From a virus, in IMG/VR virus record IMGVR_UViG_3300048536_000072, positions 1-64,000 of that record: DNA of 64,000 bases; one strand, given 5' to 3'. Below the pieces are notes generated by a model. The model was not told where the DNA came from and searched no databases. It saw only the letters and a program-made list of their open reading frames with translations. This document shows, piece after piece, positions 30,441 through 38,456 of the stretch. Made by a program: the position numbers and the translations under genes. The stretch's first letter is position 1, and every line of letters starts with the position of its first letter.

Positions 30441-32419
30441 GCTCTACACTCGTCATCTTCATCGTTGTCGATAACGGTCTTGTTAAAGTATGCTTGTAGT
30501 TCTTCCCAACCACCGACATATTTCCCTTCAATATATATCTGTGGAACGGTTTTAACTTTACGACCAGTAACTTCAGCAGCTGTCTTACCTATGTCCGCAA
30601 GATCAATATAATCATATTGGACACCACGTAATTTTAACTCATCTTTTGCCATTTGGCAATAGGGACAATTCTTTTTACCGTAAACAATTGTACGTGAATC
30701 TTCTGCAAGTGCAACACGTTCCACTTTGTCAGATACATTCTCTGCACGTTGTTTTGCTTCGGTACGTAAATAGTAAAGACCTTTCAGTCCCTTGTCCCAT
30801 GCACTATAATGCACTCTACTTACGTAAGACTTCTCTGCACCAGCAGGGAAGAATAGGTTAACACTCTGACCTTGACAGATGAATGGTTGACGTTCAGATG
30901 CGTGAGTTACAACCCACATCTGATCCAACTCTTGGGCAGTCTTGAAGATTGCCTTCTCACCCTCAGTCAAGAATGGTAAGTGTTGTACAGAACCTTTGTT
31001 AGTAATGATTGAAGTCCAGTTCGATTCATTGTTCTCACCTTTCTCATTAAGTAACTTGGTTAAGTACTTGTTCTTAACTAGAAACGATCCCGCTCTAGTT
31101 CTGTGTGTATATGCGTTCGCCTTCAACGGTTCAATAGATGGACTCGTTGATAGGATTACTCCACTGGAGGCGTTCGGTGCAATTGCCATAAGGTGTGAAT
31201 TTCTTTTGCCTGATCCTTCACCGTCTGGATATTCTCCTCGTTCTTGTGCGAGTCGTTCTGTCTCTTCGTGTGCTCGAGAGTTGATTGTTTCGAATACAAC
31301 TTTATTGATCTCTCGTGCGGACTCTGATTCCCATGCGACACCATGCTTCTGGAGTAGAGAATGGAATCCCATTGCTCCGAGACCGATCGAACGTTCTCGT
31401 GCGGCTGAGTATTTTGCTCTTTCAATCGTGTCTGGAGCGTTGTCGATAAAATACTCAAGGACATTATCAAGCATACGAACAAGATCTTGTACAATAGTGG
31501 TGTCTTTCCACTCATCATAATACTCCAGATTTAAAGAAGACAAACAACAAACCGCTGTACGTTCTGCATCGGTAGGTAGGTGAATCTCGTTACATAGATT
31601 GCTACCGTGAATCTTTAGTCCTTTGTCCTTTAGTGGTTGTGGTAGATCTGCGTTTGCAGTATCAATAAAGTTTAGATATGGTTCACCTGTACGGAATCGT
31701 GTCTCTAGGATACGTTCCCATAGTTTACGAGCATCAATAGTTTCTTTTACTGCGTTGTCCTTTGGATCACGTAAATCAAAGGATGTACCTTGTTTAACCG
31801 CTTCCATAAACTCGTCACTGATATTAAGTGCGTTATGTAGGTTCAATGCTTTACGTTGTACGTCACCTGTAGGTATACGCATGTTCAGAAATTCGATAAC
31901 GTCTGGATGACTCACATCCATATAGGCCGCATATGAACCTTTACGTGTTTTACCTTGACGATATGCAATCATGTCCGCATCAACGGTGTGTAAGAATGGC
32001 ATTGGGCCAGGCGCAATATCACTTACGGTACGCACATCACTCCAGTGTCCTCCGACACCACCACCATATACAGATAACCATCTCAACTCAGAAGAATGAC
32101 CAATCAAACCTTCCAGTGTGTCAGGTACATAAGTTAAGAAACAACTGATAGGCATTCCTTTACTTTTTGTATTCTGACCATTAGGTGCATTAGACAATAC
32201 AGGGGATGCAAACATAAACCATTTCTTACTCACATAGTCATACAGACGTTGTGCGAGTTCTGGATCTAGTTCTCCCTTGTATTTCGACCATGCTGTGGCC
32301 GCTCTTGCATATGCTTGTTGTGGTGAATCTTCATGATCTGTTAAGTAGAAATCTTTCAACATACCTACTGCGTATGAGGCGAGTAGGTCATCCATAGATT
32401 TATTAATTTTTACTTTCAT
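30428..32419 (-). CDS. nrdA: ribonucleotide reductase class I large subunit with glutaredoxin domain
   Basis: 663 residues. No ATP-cone at the N-terminus, so dATP overall-activity control through that domain is not expected. Active-site residues: MPISCFL Cys, NLCNEIHL (Asn, Cys, Glu), TAVCCLSS Cys, and the Tyr pair in GLYYLRTEAK. A glutaredoxin domain follows (CPYC at C585-C588, VKTVPQIYIEG), and the protein ends in the normal tail DECRACEG, so the glutaredoxin is inserted before the swinging CxxC arm. It could re-reduce the enzyme in cis. Driven by promoter P15. Confidence 0.95.
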   Translation of the reverse strand: MKVKINKSMDDLLASYAVGMLKDFYLTDHEDSPQQAYARAATAWSKYKGELDPELAQRLYDYVSKKWFMFASPVLSNAPNGQNTKSKGMPISCFLTYVPDTLEGLIGHSSELRWLSVYGGGVGGHWSDVRTVSDIAPGPMPFLHTVDADMIAYRQGKTRKGSYAAYMDVSHPDVIEFLNMRIPTGDVQRKALNLHNALNISDEFMEAVKQGTSFDLRDPKDNAVKETIDARKLWERILETRFRTGEPYLNFIDTANADLPQPLKDKGLKIHGSNLCNEIHLPTDAERTAVCCLSSLNLEYYDEWKDTTIVQDLVRMLDNVLEYFIDNAPDTIERAKYSAARERSIGLGAMGFHSLLQKHGVAWESESAREINKVVFETINSRAHEETERLAQERGEYPDGEGSGKRNSHLMAIAPNASSGVILSTSPSIEPLKANAYTHRTRAGSFLVKNKYLTKLLNEKGENNESNWTSIITNKGSVQHLPFLTEGEKAIFKTAQELDQMWVVTHASERQPFICQGQSVNLFFPAGAEKSYVSRVHYSAWDKGLKGLYYLRTEAKQRAENVSDKVERVALAEDSRTIVYGKKNCPYCQMAKDELKLRGVQYDYIDLADIGKTAAEVTGRKVKTVPQIYIEGKYVGGWEELQAYFNKTVIDNDEDDECRACEG

Positions 32420-32433
32420 TATTGTTTTTCCGT

Positions 32434-32793
32434 TTAACGATTTCCATAGTCGAAGATAGGCGCTTCTTCATTGAAGTCCACTTTCTCTATGAGTAGTTGT
32501 TTACCTGTTTCTTGAAATTCCCGAAGGGCCTTAACCATGTAGGTCATCTGGTCTTCTTCTTCAAAAATACCTTCCCACAACATGTGGTTCGTCAAAGATT
32601 GATCGTAGTTCTCTACAATAAATCTATGGGGGTGAAGGTATTTATCATCGCAACCATCTACAGGGATATAAAATAACCGACTGGTTTTCCCTGCTTGGTC
32701 GTAATCATCTTGCATCTTTCGAATCCACGCAGTGTCTTCACCTTCCTTGATGAAAAACACGGCGTCACCGTAGTCTATGAATTCTTTGCTCAA
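32434..32793 (-). CDS. 119-residue hypothetical protein
   Basis: Acidic soluble protein with a first half of alternating strands and helices (YGDAVFFIKEGED). First gene of the nrdA-SGNH-nrdB operon, so it may help nucleotide metabolism; no motif supports a specific role. Confidence 0.65.
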   Translation of the reverse strand: MSKEFIDYGDAVFFIKEGEDTAWIRKMQDDYDQAGKTSRLFYIPVDGCDDKYLHPHRFIVENYDQSLTNHMLWEGIFEEEDQMTYMVKALREFQETGKQLLIEKVDFNEEAPIFDYGNR

Positions 32794-32829
32794 TGTTATT
32801 CCTTTCTGTGTTAGTTTTAATTAGGGGGT

Positions 32830-32858
32830 ATTATATCACTTTGAACGTGATTTGTCAA
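32830..32858 (-). promoter_or_regulatory. sigma70-type early promoter P15
   Basis: TTGACA (32853-32858), 17-base spacer, TATAAT (32830-32835). The -35 lies inside the coding end of the holin-like gene (reading AIDKSRSK-stop). It drives the ribonucleotide reductase operon. Confidence 0.85.
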
Positions 32859-33297
32859 TAGCCCTAGAACCAAACCAGAAAGAAATTATAGCTGCGAAGA
32901 TCGCCTTAGTGTCATCATCCCAAAGGACATTCAAGGCGGCAGATAATTCTACACCTTGTTCAAGTGCATCTACTAGAAGAGAGACTTCTATAGCTGCAAA
33001 TAGTCCAAAGAAACAATATGTGATTACAGGACGGACTGACTTCTGGAGTCCTGCCACGAATCCTGTTGATTGTGCGATTGCGATATCATGATCGATCAAT
33101 CGTTGATGTTCGTTATCAGATGCTTGTTGTTCATACATCTTAACATCTTGGTCGAAACCCATCTTGCGGAGTTCCGCCATATGAGTCATCTGTTCTAATT
33201 TAAATTTGTTGTCTGCCTTCGTTTTGAAGTGATCTGTGATCGCTGGAACGACCGAACCACCAAAACCTAAAAGACTTCCTAATAATCCACTTACCAT
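32836..33297 (-). CDS. 3TM holin-like protein (GTA_holin_3TM type)
   Basis: 153 residues. After an N-terminal hydrophobic/Gly-rich stretch (LLGSLLGFGGSVV) and a helical coil, the C-terminal half matches 3TM holins: RPVITYCFFGLFAAIEV, then DDTKAIFAAIISFWFGSRAID. Would permeabilise the inner membrane for a cytoplasmic endolysin such as 20258-20719. Unlike in many phages, the two lysis candidates are 12 kb apart. Confidence 0.75.
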   Translation of the reverse strand: MVSGLLGSLLGFGGSVVPAITDHFKTKADNKFKLEQMTHMAELRKMGFDQDVKMYEQQASDNEHQRLIDHDIAIAQSTGFVAGLQKSVRPVITYCFFGLFAAIEVSLLVDALEQGVELSAALNVLWDDDTKAIFAAIISFWFGSRAIDKSRSK

Positions 33298-33305
33298 TTT
33301 TTACC

Positions 33306-33470
33306 TCACTTATTTGTTATTCGTTTTAATACCTTCTCGATGTCTTTACGTTTTTTCTTGCGGTCATATTTCTTACGCATGACCACCGTAGAAGAATCAT
33401 CTCCTGCTCCGACTACAGAGCCTGTAGTTGTACCACCGAGTTCTTCTATAAAATCTTTAAAGTTCTTCAT
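33306..33470 (-). CDS. 54-residue protein with capsid-targeting-type leader
   Basis: ATG at 33470 encodes MKNFKDFIEEL, matching the T4 IPIII leader MKTYQEFIAE-A, with IxE cleavage expected after E10. The rest has a Gly/Thr-rich segment and a strongly basic end (MRKKYDRKKKRKDIEK). Likely a small DNA-associated internal head protein (inference). Confidence 0.7.
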   Translation of the reverse strand: MKNFKDFIEELGGTTTGSVVGAGDDSSTVVMRKKYDRKKKRKDIEKVLKRITNK

Positions 33471-33474
33471 ATAC

Positions 33475-34113
33475 TTATAACTCCTCTTTTTCCAATAAAG
33501 AGACGTTGACCTCTTTTACCACATAGTTCCCAGTATATTTGTCAAACCAAGCACGATTGTACATTATATTCTTGTACCATCTATACCCAAAATCTTCTTG
33601 ATTTAAATAAAACTTGATACCGTTGTATACGTCTAGATTTTCTGTGTTATCCACAAAGATATATTTTGGATTAGAACGTACCGCCATTGCGATATCATCC
33701 TTTACGTCTTCAAGTTCTTCTGAACCATTAAGAATAACCAGATCATATTTACCATACTCAGTAATATCTGATTGTAAGTTATATTCTTTACTGTTGACTA
33801 TCTCGTATGCGAACTGCTCACCGAACCAACCGTTCATGAGTCTCATGTTTTTTAATGCACCTTCGTCATCATCAATTGCTTTATATCGGATACCACGATC
33901 TTGCCACAACATATGTAATGCAGTCATACCACTACCAAAACCAACTTCTAATACACGGTTACAATCTGTTGTTAGGAACAGTTGATCGAACATATCAATC
34001 GTTTTATTGTCGAATGCAGTATGATAGTATGTTGGATTGTCAGCAGTTAACTTATTGTGATATGATATGGCAGTATCCATATCGAGTTGTTTTTCGTTGT
34101 TGTTATGACTCAC
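33475..34113 (-). CDS. class I SAM-dependent methyltransferase
   Basis: 212 residues. Motif I RVLEVGFGSGMTALHM, acidic strand end RYKAIDDDE, and YDLVILNGSEE in the motif IV position. Located in the late block rather than the glycan island, so the substrate could be protein, sugar or small molecule. Confidence 0.8.
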   Translation of the reverse strand: MSHNNNEKQLDMDTAISYHNKLTADNPTYYHTAFDNKTIDMFDQLFLTTDCNRVLEVGFGSGMTALHMLWQDRGIRYKAIDDDEGALKNMRLMNGWFGEQFAYEIVNSKEYNLQSDITEYGKYDLVILNGSEELEDVKDDIAMAVRSNPKYIFVDNTENLDVYNGIKFYLNQEDFGYRWYKNIMYNRAWFDKYTGNYVVKEVNVSLLEKEEL

Positions 34114-34700
34114 TTTATGTCCCCTGTCGTTATGAGTACATTCTGACCAGACCTTATGTGGAGTGCCTCATATATATTTAAACCAAGAATTTCCATAACT
34201 GGTGTACCATCGTTTACACGTATCCTATCGTCTTTACCTACAATCTCTAGACATTCTGTAGTCATACAATCGTGTTTCATTCGATAGACACCTTCGCCCA
34301 GTTTGTTACCCTCTACTATAAACCATTGAGAATCTTCTGCGAGAACATCTAAAATATCGATACCTGTCTTATCATGTATCTTCATGATTTGGTGATCACT
34401 TAGTTCACCGTGTTCTTTGATCAATGCGAGTGCAGCTCCATAACGTGCAACGACTGACTGACCGCCAGGCACTTTCGCCATGATTCTTTTTAAATTGAAA
34501 ACAAGTCTATGAAACGCTGTGTAGTGTGATCGGTATGCTTCACGATCGTCCATACTATTAGTATTGAAGTCTTTATTCTTCTTACCGTCTTTATCGATGA
34601 TACCTGCTTTGAACGCATCTGTATCTTCGAACTTAGTTACTAATAGTTTCAGAAATCTAATTGTATAGACTAGATCCGCTGCTGATTTTAAAATTCCCAT
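34110..34700 (-). CDS. conserved T4-like late protein
   Basis: 196 residues (MGILKSAADLVYTIRFLKLL; FHRLVFNLKRIMAKVPGG). I recall this family from marine T4-like phages, near structural genes, without function. A late promoter 29 bases upstream of the ATG supports a virion or assembly role. Confidence 0.75.
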   Translation of the reverse strand: MGILKSAADLVYTIRFLKLLVTKFEDTDAFKAGIIDKDGKKNKDFNTNSMDDREAYRSHYTAFHRLVFNLKRIMAKVPGGQSVVARYGAALALIKEHGELSDHQIMKIHDKTGIDILDVLAEDSQWFIVEGNKLGEGVYRMKHDCMTTECLEIVGKDDRIRVNDGTPVMEILGLNIYEALHIRSGQNVLITTGDIK

Positions 34701-34728
34701 GTTAGTCTTTTCTCAAAAGGTTTATCTT

Positions 34729-34736
34729 TATTTATA
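34729..34736 (-). promoter_or_regulatory. T4-type late promoter L6
   Basis: TATAAATA on the minus strand, overlapping the stop region of the upstream gene and reading to 34110-34700. Confidence 0.7.
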
Positions 34737-35112
34737 ATCGGGCGATCTCACGTAAGACGTTTATCGCAACTTTATCCATTTTAATCCCAGTAAACTCGTC
34801 ATTCTTCAATGCACGTAGATAGATTAGGAATGGTTTTAAGGTGGGCCAATGTTCTAATTGAATCTTCATTGCCAACATCTCAACACAAGGTTCGTTACCG
34901 AACACATTTAACAGAACAATCAGATGATTGAGTATCAGTCTTTCTGACAGATCTCCGCCTGCGTAGTATCTATTAAGTAATCGTTTGATATACTTGAATC
35001 GTTTTAGATCTTCTTGGAATTCATCTTCGTCAATGCATTTGGGGTTCTGATAATTCTTGGCCGCAAATAACATAAAGTTCTTTGGTGTTAATTTAATTTC
35101 AGTGTTATTCAT
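34732..35112 (-). CDS. DUF7207-like conserved T4-like protein
   Basis: 126 residues from the ATG at 35112 (MNNTEIKLTPKNFMLFAAKNY), with DEFQEDLKRFKYIKRLLNRY and LILNHLIVLLNVFG matching a family conserved across T4-like phages. Function not established; an early virion or assembly protein is possible. It overlaps the previous gene by 8 bases. Confidence 0.8.
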   Translation of the reverse strand: MNNTEIKLTPKNFMLFAAKNYQNPKCIDEDEFQEDLKRFKYIKRLLNRYYAGGDLSERLILNHLIVLLNVFGNEPCVEMLAMKIQLEHWPTLKPFLIYLRALKNDEFTGIKMDKVAINVLREIARL

Positions 35113-36103
35113 AATTTTTAAATTGTAAGTTTTCAGCACTCTTATACCTTTCCACTAGGTTGTGCTTTGTAACCCAGTCCCACAAAGTAACTACCCACTC
35201 ATGACTACTTGAAGAATGTAAATCTTCGGTAAGTCCTTGTTCTTGTCTACTAACTCCCATACTATCGTACATATAGATGTAAGTAGGTTCGTGTAACTCT
35301 GTGTGTCTACCAATATTTATCAAACCATTAACATGGTGTAGTCTCATCTCAAGAAACGCCATTGTATCTTCCCCAATCTTTAATTTATTGGTAAAGTGTA
35401 CAAGTTCTGCTGACTTTCTAGAATAGAATACCATACGACTGAATACATCTTTCAGTTCACCGTTAGGTTGTCCCACTCCGTGATTCCATATGAAATGTTC
35501 CCATCTACATCTTGATTCTGCCCATCGTTTGAGGGTTTCTGGATCTTCGTTACCGTATTGGTACTCTCGTGGTTTAGGATCTGGCCCAGTCATCTTCTGA
35601 GTCTGCAAGAATCTTAGATAGTTAGAATTATCCACTGGAGTATACAGTTCTCTTCGTGCGGTGTTCTTTCGTACCCAACCACATGACCTTGCCCACTCTG
35701 CAACCTTTGTCTTACCAGTTGTCCTACTCTGAGAAAAAGTTTTTGCATATCTTTGCCATTGGTAATGTAGTACAAGAAGATCTGGTGGAGTATCTAGGTC
35801 AGCAATACTTTTGTAGTATTCATATCCGAACTTGGTTATTTCATCATCTCCGTCAACTTGTACCATGTACTCTTCATCTGTTTCTAGGAACTTCTTCATG
35901 ACAGAGTTTTTCCCAGTACCAGCAGTACCGTCTGATTCGGTTATGTGATAGGTAATATTGTTTTCTTCACAATATGCGGAGGCAGATCGAACGTAGTCAT
36001 CATCGAGGGAATTGATGATGACTACTTGTTCTTCGATTGGAATTGTCTCTTTGTGACGTACCAGAGACGACAGATCCGTAGACGTGAGTATGTAAAATTT
36101 CAT
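35105..36103 (-). CDS. GT2/GT-A glycosyltransferase-like protein
   Basis: 332 residues. The N-terminal half reads as a GT-A nucleotide-sugar domain: KFYILTSTD, VVIINSLDDD, then an acidic metal motif in EYMVQVDGDDE near residue 86. The C-terminal half is unassigned. It lies inside the late block, so it may glycosylate a virion component or the host surface late in infection. Confidence 0.65.
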   Translation of the reverse strand: MKFYILTSTDLSSLVRHKETIPIEEQVVIINSLDDDYVRSASAYCEENNITYHITESDGTAGTGKNSVMKKFLETDEEYMVQVDGDDEITKFGYEYYKSIADLDTPPDLLVLHYQWQRYAKTFSQSRTTGKTKVAEWARSCGWVRKNTARRELYTPVDNSNYLRFLQTQKMTGPDPKPREYQYGNEDPETLKRWAESRCRWEHFIWNHGVGQPNGELKDVFSRMVFYSRKSAELVHFTNKLKIGEDTMAFLEMRLHHVNGLINIGRHTELHEPTYIYMYDSMGVSRQEQGLTEDLHSSSSHEWVVTLWDWVTKHNLVERYKSAENLQFKNYE

Positions 36104-36123
36104 ACTACTATCTAGGGTAAAAC

Positions 36124-36567
36124 TTAACTAAGATATTCGTTTAATTGAGCGATCAGTTTATCTTTAGTTAATCTACGATCTAGTTCGAGTCCGTGTTGAC
36201 GACCTAATTGTTCTAGTCGTATTTTACTCATCTTACTAAGATCGAGAACTTCTTCTACTTGATCAACTAGTGTTTCTTTACTACGTCTTCGATCAAGTTC
36301 TACACCGTGTGTTCGTCCCAGTGCTTCGAGTTCTACTTTTGTCATCTCATCTAGAGATTTGTTACCCACAGGTGCTTCAGTCAATGATTGTACGTCAGCG
36401 CCAGCTAATCTTGCATTAACTAACATATCTACTTCATCATTGTGATCCTGTAATTGTTCTAGAGAGAAACCTCCAGAAACATACAGCTCACCTGTATCGG
36501 GATCTTCCCAACCACGTTCGGTCGGGATTGCGTTACTACACCAATTTGGTGGTACTAATTTAGCCAT
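36124..36567 (-). CDS. late protein with tandem HeH/SAP-like repeats
   Basis: 147 residues. After a conserved N-terminus (MAKLVPPNWCSNAIPTERGW), two copies of a 35-40 residue helix-extension-helix unit follow: MTKVELEALGRTHGVELDRR and MSKIRLEQLGRQHGLELDRR. HeH/SAP-type domains bind nucleic acids, and I recall related proteins as virion-associated in cyanophages. Probably a DNA-binding head or internal protein. Confidence 0.8.
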   Translation of the reverse strand: MAKLVPPNWCSNAIPTERGWEDPDTGELYVSGGFSLEQLQDHNDEVDMLVNARLAGADVQSLTEAPVGNKSLDEMTKVELEALGRTHGVELDRRRSKETLVDQVEEVLDLSKMSKIRLEQLGRQHGLELDRRLTKDKLIAQLNEYLS

Positions 36568-36583
36568 AATATACTCCTAAGTT

Positions 36584-37354
36584 TTATTTACGAAGTTGTT
36601 CTAGAGTTTTCTGAATTAATTCAGATTGTTCTTTAACTTTAACAGGTGCTTTGTCGCCTTGTGGATTATCGCCTGGACGTTTCTTAGGTGATGGGCCACC
36701 ACGACCTGCCGCTGTTACTTTGTCTTTTGCATCTTCAACATTATCTTCGACTTTCTTGTCAGACTTACCTTTGTGTTGATCAGCGAACTCTTTCTCTTTC
36801 TTAGATTGAGTTTCACCGTGTTCTTCACCGTCAGCTTTCTTCTCAAAGATGTTTTCGATTGCGTTCAGTAGATCTTCGGTGGCATTTTCGAAACCTTCTT
36901 TTGCCATTGCCTTAGATACTGCTTTACGTCTCTTGTGTAAGAACTTGTCCGAAGAATCTACATCACCATCGTTGTCGATGTCTTTGTCTTTACGATCTTT
37001 GAACTTCTTCTTAACTGCTTTGGGTTGGACTTTGTCTAAACCTTCACCGTCATCATCCTCATCATTAGAGTTGTCTTCATCGACAGGTGGTTCTTCCTTC
37101 TCGTCATCATCCTTTTTCTTCTTCTTAGGTGGAATGACTTTGTCCTCTTTTTCGTCTCCAGACTCATCGTCCTTCTCTACGTCAACATCTTTACCAGCAG
37201 GAACCGCTTTCTTACCTTTCTCTTCTTCATCATCTGCTTTCTTTTTACCGACAGCAGCTTTCTTTAGAAGTTCAGGATCGATGTCTTCTTTCTGTGTTTC
37301 AGAGACAACCTCAAGATATGCCTCTTTCATTTTTTTAATATCTGAGATATTCAT
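36584..37354 (-). CDS. charged, disordered head-type protein with EF-hand motif
   Basis: 256 residues, mostly Lys/Glu/Asp-rich and disordered. A calcium-binding type loop DIDNDGDVDSSDKF near the middle is followed by LHKRRKAVSKAMAKE, a pairing I recall in several marine T4-like phage proteins. N-terminus (MNISDIKKMKEAYLEVVSE) lacks the classic leader but has LxV/VSE sites. Could be a prohead-core or internal protein. Confidence 0.7.
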   Translation of the reverse strand: MNISDIKKMKEAYLEVVSETQKEDIDPELLKKAAVGKKKADDEEEKGKKAVPAGKDVDVEKDDESGDEKEDKVIPPKKKKKDDDEKEEPPVDEDNSNDEDDDGEGLDKVQPKAVKKKFKDRKDKDIDNDGDVDSSDKFLHKRRKAVSKAMAKEGFENATEDLLNAIENIFEKKADGEEHGETQSKKEKEFADQHKGKSDKKVEDNVEDAKDKVTAAGRGGPSPKKRPGDNPQGDKAPVKVKEQSELIQKTLEQLRK

Positions 37355-37362
37355 GTTGTCTC

Positions 37363-37647
37363 CTATTGACTTAACCAGAAGTAGTCAACTACAACACCTA
37401 CTGTTGCGATTGCTACCATGTATACTATTGAGTTAATGATTTGCACTGTACGTGCATTATCGTCTACCTTTTTTTCTATGTCATCTAACTTTTGAGAAAA
37501 TTTATTCATTCGTTCGAAATGATTATGATTATTCTTTTCGATTGCGATTAGTTTCTCCTCCGCACGAGCGAGACTGATCATGGCATCCGAGAGTTTATCA
37601 ATCTTCTCTTCAATACGATCTAAACGTTGTTGATTTGTGTCTGCCAT
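37363..37647 (-). CDS. DUF7201-like coiled coil with C-terminal membrane anchor
   Basis: 94 residues: a heptad-patterned coiled coil (MADTNQQRLDRIEEKIDKL) then one membrane segment (IVYMVAIATVGVVVDYFW). Widespread in T4-like marine phages, to my recollection, without function; a spanin- or holin-related role is possible. Late promoter L7 is 40 bases upstream. Confidence 0.75.
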   Translation of the reverse strand: MADTNQQRLDRIEEKIDKLSDAMISLARAEEKLIAIEKNNHNHFERMNKFSQKLDDIEKKVDDNARTVQIINSIVYMVAIATVGVVVDYFWLSQ

Positions 37648-37687
37648 TTACAGTTTTCCCATGTGATAAAAGTCTTTCGACTTATAC

Positions 37688-37695
37688 TATTTATA
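37688..37695 (-). promoter_or_regulatory. T4-type late promoter L7
   Basis: TATAAATA on the minus strand at the end of the cupin-like gene, reading into 37363-37647 and the following late genes. Confidence 0.7.
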
Positions 37696-37978
37696 CTTCT
37701 ATGATCCTTAAAACTAACGTAGAATCACCTTTAATTATTCTATGGTATTCCATTCTATTAATGGTATAACTATGACCTTCCAGTAAGTCGAAAGGTTTTT
37801 TGTTATCCAGTTGGAGTTCCCATCCATATCCTTCCATGACGATTATTCTTCTAGTCCTTTCATCTCTATGCCATACTAGTTCTGCATCGTCAACTTTAGG
37901 ATCAAATGTTCTGATCCTAGATCCATCATGTAATACCATCTCAAGGTATGGTTTACCAGAAGAAACTTCCGCCACCAC
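37691..37978 (-). CDS. small cupin-like protein (GTG start)
   Basis: 95 residues, start at a GTG preceded by AGGG; an ATG at 37939 is an alternative. The pattern WHRDERTRRIIVMEGYGWEL and later HSYTINRMEYHRII is that of a one-domain cupin beta-barrel with possible metal-site histidines. Function unknown; it is in the late packaged-protein block. Confidence 0.65.
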   Translation of the reverse strand: MVAEVSSGKPYLEMVLHDGSRIRTFDPKVDDAELVWHRDERTRRIIVMEGYGWELQLDNKKPFDLLEGHSYTINRMEYHRIIKGDSTLVLRIIEV

Positions 37979-38456
37979 TTAACCCTAACTGTTTCGCATA
38001 TCGGGGTAAACGACATGCCCAGTATGCAGCTTTTGTTCTGTCATTCTGTTGGTCACACTTGTGACGAGCTGCAAACGATTTACGTGCCTTGGGATCATTC
38101 AACTTTACTTTAAGTCCAGTTGTATCACCCCATGATACTTTCTTTACTTTGTCTCCATCTTTAACATATACGTAGTACTTCTTAGGGCCACCACGCATAG
38201 GTTTACCGATTGGTTTCTTCTCTTCTTCAAAGATACAATCCAATGCAACATTCTCTCCATCGAATTGTGCAAACTCACCTAGATTAGATTCCATGATATC
38301 TACTTCAGCGGGATCTATATTTAGGTTTCCGTTATAGTAATCTTCACGACACTGTCTCCAGTATTCGAAGTATGCTTCTGATCCAACACGGTAGATATTA
38401 CTTTCTACTAGGTTGGATTCTGATCCGCAGTTACAGTGGTCGTTAAATGACTTCAT
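37953..38456 (-). CDS. DUF5872-like late protein
   Basis: 167 residues. N-terminus MKSFNDHCNCGSESNLVESN weakly resembles the packaged leaders. The C-terminal domain (KPMRGGPKKYYVYV ... KSFAARHKCDQQNDRTKAAY followed by WACR) matches a module found in many T4-like marine phage proteins, with conserved Cys, His, Trp. Possibly zinc-binding; virion association inferred from context. Confidence 0.75.
   Translation of the reverse strand: MKSFNDHCNCGSESNLVESNIYRVGSEAYFEYWRQCREDYYNGNLNIDPAEVDIMESNLGEFAQFDGENVALDCIFEEEKKPIGKPMRGGPKKYYVYVKDGDKVKKVSWGDTTGLKVKLNDPKARKSFAARHKCDQQNDRTKAAYWACRLPRYAKQLGLSGGGSFFW

Noticed and set aside
30942-31520. 192-residue plus-strand open frame inside nrdA
   Set aside because: Antisense shadow of a conserved nrdA stretch, no start signal and Ser/Arg-rich composition.
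36849-37436. 195-residue plus-strand open frame
   Set aside because: It is antisense to the acidic, Lys/Glu/Asp-rich gene at 36584-37354; its Ser/Phe/Leu runs are the complement of that low-complexity coding sequence, and there is no ribosome-binding site.
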